This document shows positions 61,701-64,000 of a DNA stretch of 64,000 nt, in pieces (positions within the stretch are counted from its first letter, which is position 1; each line of letters begins with the position of its first letter). The notes under the pieces are model-generated. The model was not told where the DNA came from, did no database searches, and saw nothing but the letters and a program-made list of their open reading frames with translations. The translations under genes were made by a program, and so were the position numbers. The DNA is from Acanthochromis polyacanthus (Eukaryota; Chordata; Actinopteri; Pomacentridae). The stretch covers positions 42,619,255 to 42,683,254 of the forward strand of contig NC_067118.1 in the NCBI RefSeq assembly GCF_021347895.1, in the 5' to 3' direction.

Positions 61701-63508
61701 GGTTTTGTTGTATTTGCGGTAAAATAAAGGGATTAAAGTCTTACTGGATGAGTTGCGTAAACTTTGGTGAGTTTGTTGAATGCGGCTTCTGTGTACGGAA
61801 CCAGGTTCTGCTCCTGAGCGCTCATCGAGAACAGCGGCTGGAAACACACAAATAAATAAACGTACACAAGTACTGATATTAAAAACATGCACAGGAGAAA
61901 CACACAATGAACAGAAACATCACTAAACCATGCTGCTGCTGCAGGGAGGAGGTTGGAGTTTTATTCATTTTTATTCAGTAAAGCCGTCACATCTTTATCT
62001 TCTACGGCATTTTAAGCACTAAAGGTCTGACTTTTCTGTTTCACAGGAGAAAGAAGCAACAACTTCTATCTGGATGTGAACCAGCTAGCTTCAATGTGGA
62101 GAATTTAAGCACACAAACACCAAAAGATGAAGTCATAAAGTTAGTCTGACCTCGTATCCGGCGATGCTGAGCTGGATGGAAACGTCCAGCGGTTGATTGG
62201 TCACTCCGGCTGCTGACTGGACCAACGACATGAAGAGCAGCGGGAACCAGATGATGCTGATGAGAGCGAAGATGATGAATCCTCCCATCCCATACTTCAC
62301 CACCTTCTTCTTCTTCTGCCCCGGAGGGTGTGGGTATTTCTGGAGGTATCACAGATATAATAATGTGGTTCTCACAAAAGAATTATTCAATCCCCTGAAC
62401 AGGAAGATGATCTTTTTATTTTAGCTTGTAAAGTCCCCAGACATAATAACAGAATGATGCCCTCAGAGTATGGAATTACAGGAGTGCATAATAAAAGTTA
62501 AATCTGCTAAAACAAAAAAATAAATACATGTGTGACTATAAAGAGGAATAAATAATTAAATTTGTTAAAAAATAAGAAAAAAATGTGTAAATATAAAGAG
62601 GATAAAATAAATAAATAAATCTGTTTAAAAAAAACAGGAAATAAATTTGTAAAAATAAATAAACAAACAATTAAATATGGAAATACAAAGGTAAATTTTG
62701 TCTTTCTTTTCCCTTTTGTATTTATTCTTTTATTAATTCCTCTATATTAACACATTTATTTCATTTTTTTCAACACATTTATTTATTCATTGTTTTATTT
62801 ACTCCTCTTTATATTTACACATTTATTTCCTTTTTTTTATAGATTTATCTTTTATTTGGCACTCCTGTGATTCCATATGTGAGTGCACATTTAAACTGAC
62901 CAAAAGTAAATCTACTACACTATATCTAATGCTTGTTTCAGGGCTAAAATGTTGTTTATCTGAATGATTTTAATTAATACTTAATTACTTGGTCCACCTT
63001 TATTATTATTTACATATAAGAGTGAGCGTGTGGTGCTGCATCAGTCGTGACGGTGAAGATAGAACAGCAGCACATGAGCAGTAAAACAAATGCTCCCTCT
63101 TACTTTCTCGGACTCCCTCCAGCACTTGAGGATGAAAATGTTGGCGTAGATGTCCTCGACACAAATCCAGCTGGACAGAGACAGAGTGGTGTCGGTCCAA
63201 ACCCAGTCCATCACCGCCCTCAGCTCCGTCAGGAAGGGAACCATCCGGAACCTGAAAGAGGAAACAACAAGAATGAACTTTAGGGTCTCTGCAATGTACT
63301 ATACCACACAAACTACAGGAAAAAAAAAAAACAGCGGCTGTTTCCGTACCCTTGGAAGAGGAAGAGGTTCAGGTAGTTGTAGTTCTTGGTGAGGAAGTTG
63401 CCCAGGATGCGGTTGGGGTAGCCACATTTGATCTGGTAGGCAGACAGGCCGAAGTAGATGCACTTTACAAAATACCACAGCTGGGCAACTGGATTTCTGT
63501 TGAACCTC
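58752..63508 (-). CDS. Piezo-family mechanosensitive ion channel, C-terminal part (5' portion beyond the window)
   Basis: Trimeric plasma-membrane cation channel opened by membrane tension (family knowledge). Nine minus-strand exons carry the last 478 residues: 63508-63350, 63251-63104, 62339-62151, 61837-61745, 61331-61162, 60760-60644, 59944-59865, 59729-59504, 59007-58752. All phases agree. Order: [20 protein letters not shown] and [10 protein letters not shown], then [18 protein letters not shown] (anchor), [14 protein letters not shown] with the outer helix [20 protein letters not shown], the extracellular cap ([14 protein letters not shown] to [16 protein letters not shown]), the inner helix [20 protein letters not shown], then [13 protein letters not shown] and [15 protein letters not shown]. 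The MF and EE residues of MFEELP and the PE of SPETM correspond to gate and selectivity residues described in mouse Piezo1. Features of Piezo1 (ELPCVDR) and Piezo2 (REFF, KLCTDIF) are mixed, so no paralogue is assigned. Confidence 0.93.
62452..62900. repeat. AT-rich inverted low-complexity region in a Piezo intron
   Basis: The left half is rich in AAATAAATGTGTAAATATAAAG words and the right half in their complements (CTTTATATTTACACATTTATTT). The phrase GAGTGCATAATAAAAGTTAAAT on the left is answered by TTTATTTGGCACTCCTGTGA on the right. Together they form a large imperfect palindrome, probably a degraded MITE. A similar left-hand phrase (CATGAGTGCCATAATAAAAAG) occurs at about 46972. Confidence 0.5.
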
Positions 63509-63611
63509 CTGGAAAAGACAAAGATGAGAAATCAGTCATCAATGATTCACTGATAAAGGTCAGATTACCTCCATGACTGATTTAAAAAGATGAGAAAGAC
63601 AGAAAATATTA

Positions 63612-64000
63612 GAGGAAGGAAGGAAGGAAGGAAGGAAGGAAGGATGGCATGGGGGGGAAGGAAGGAAGGAATTAGGGGGAAGGAAGGAAGGAAGGATGGA
63701 ATGAGGGGGAAAGGAAGGAAGGAAGGAAGGAAGGAAGGAAGGAAGGAAGGAAGGAAGGAAGGAAGGATGGACTGAGGGGGAAAGGAAGGAAGGAAGGAAG
63801 GAAGGAAGGAAGGAAGGAAGGAAGGAAGGAAGGAAGGAATGAGGGGGGAAGCAAGGAAGGAAGGATGGAATGAGGGGGAAAGGAAGGAAAGAAGGACGGA
63901 AGGAAGGAAGGATGGAATGAGGGGGAAAGGAAGGAAAGAAGGAAGGAAGGAAGGAAGGATGGAATGAGGGGAAAGGAAGGAAGGAAGGAAGGAAGGAAGG
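63612..64000 (+). repeat. GGAA microsatellite with higher-order GATGGAATGAGGGGGAAA interruptions
   Basis: Long GGAA runs are broken at intervals by GGATGGAATGAGGGGGAAAG-like spacers, seen near 63640, 63690, 63765, 63840, 63870, 63915 and 63960. The array lies in a Piezo intron and runs off the window edge. GGAA repeats can bind ETS factors, but no function is shown here. Confidence 0.9.

Noticed and set aside
63590..63854. Frames rich in RKEG or LPSF at the window end
   Set aside because: They are translations of the GGAA microsatellite.

Overview
The window is vertebrate nuclear DNA, most likely from a percomorph teleost. It has intron-rich genes with GT-AG splice sites, long CA/GT microsatellites, and a dense load of fish-type DNA-transposon relics (hAT, Tc1/mariner and piggyBac-like). 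The gene products read as clear orthologues of human proteins. There are no bacterial operons, CRISPR arrays or rRNA genes, and I could not support any tRNA. Splice sites below were placed by eye. Every assembled coding sequence keeps frame across all its exons and comes out close to the length I recall for the human protein.

Layout: 1-11.7 kb is non-coding, mostly nested transposon relics plus a promoter-like 41-bp tandem repeat. 11.75-21.67 kb (minus) is actr5, nine exons, 622 aa, a subunit of the INO80 chromatin remodeller. 21.7-35.7 kb is a long gene-free interval with a LINE relic, three long CA/GT tracts, a telomere-like repeat, a dead Tc1/mariner element with both ends, and a repeat-poor stretch upstream of the next gene. 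35.78-38.10 kb (plus) is slc32a1, two exons, 522 aa, the vesicular GABA/glycine transporter. 41.30-48.50 kb (plus) is a secreted BPI/LBP-family protein, 15 exons, 477 aa, with introns full of transposon relics. 51.59-55.57 kb (minus) is prelid3b, six exons, 193 aa, a mitochondrial lipid-transfer protein. It is divergent from atp5f1e (56.02-57.81 kb, plus, 51 aa), the ATP synthase epsilon subunit. From 58.75 kb to the window end (minus) are the last nine coding exons of a Piezo mechanosensitive channel, running off the right edge into a GGAA-rich intron.

From memory, BPI/LBP, SLC32A1 and ACTR5 lie near each other on human 20q11, and PRELID3B and ATP5F1E are neighbours on 20q13. This window therefore joins two parts of one human chromosome. 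The genes do not form a pathway. The only likely regulatory coupling is the 444-bp divergent interval between prelid3b and atp5f1e, both mitochondrial.

I found no new multi-gene system. The best candidates for a second look are the atp5f1e stop codon assembled across an exon junction, a hAT relic with a CGGBP1-like zinc-finger remnant, hAT and Tc1 MITE families whose interiors have grown into minisatellite-like arrays, a 146-bp block duplicated without change inside actr5, a three-level transposon nest, and a BPI/LBP protein with little of the usual cationic surface.
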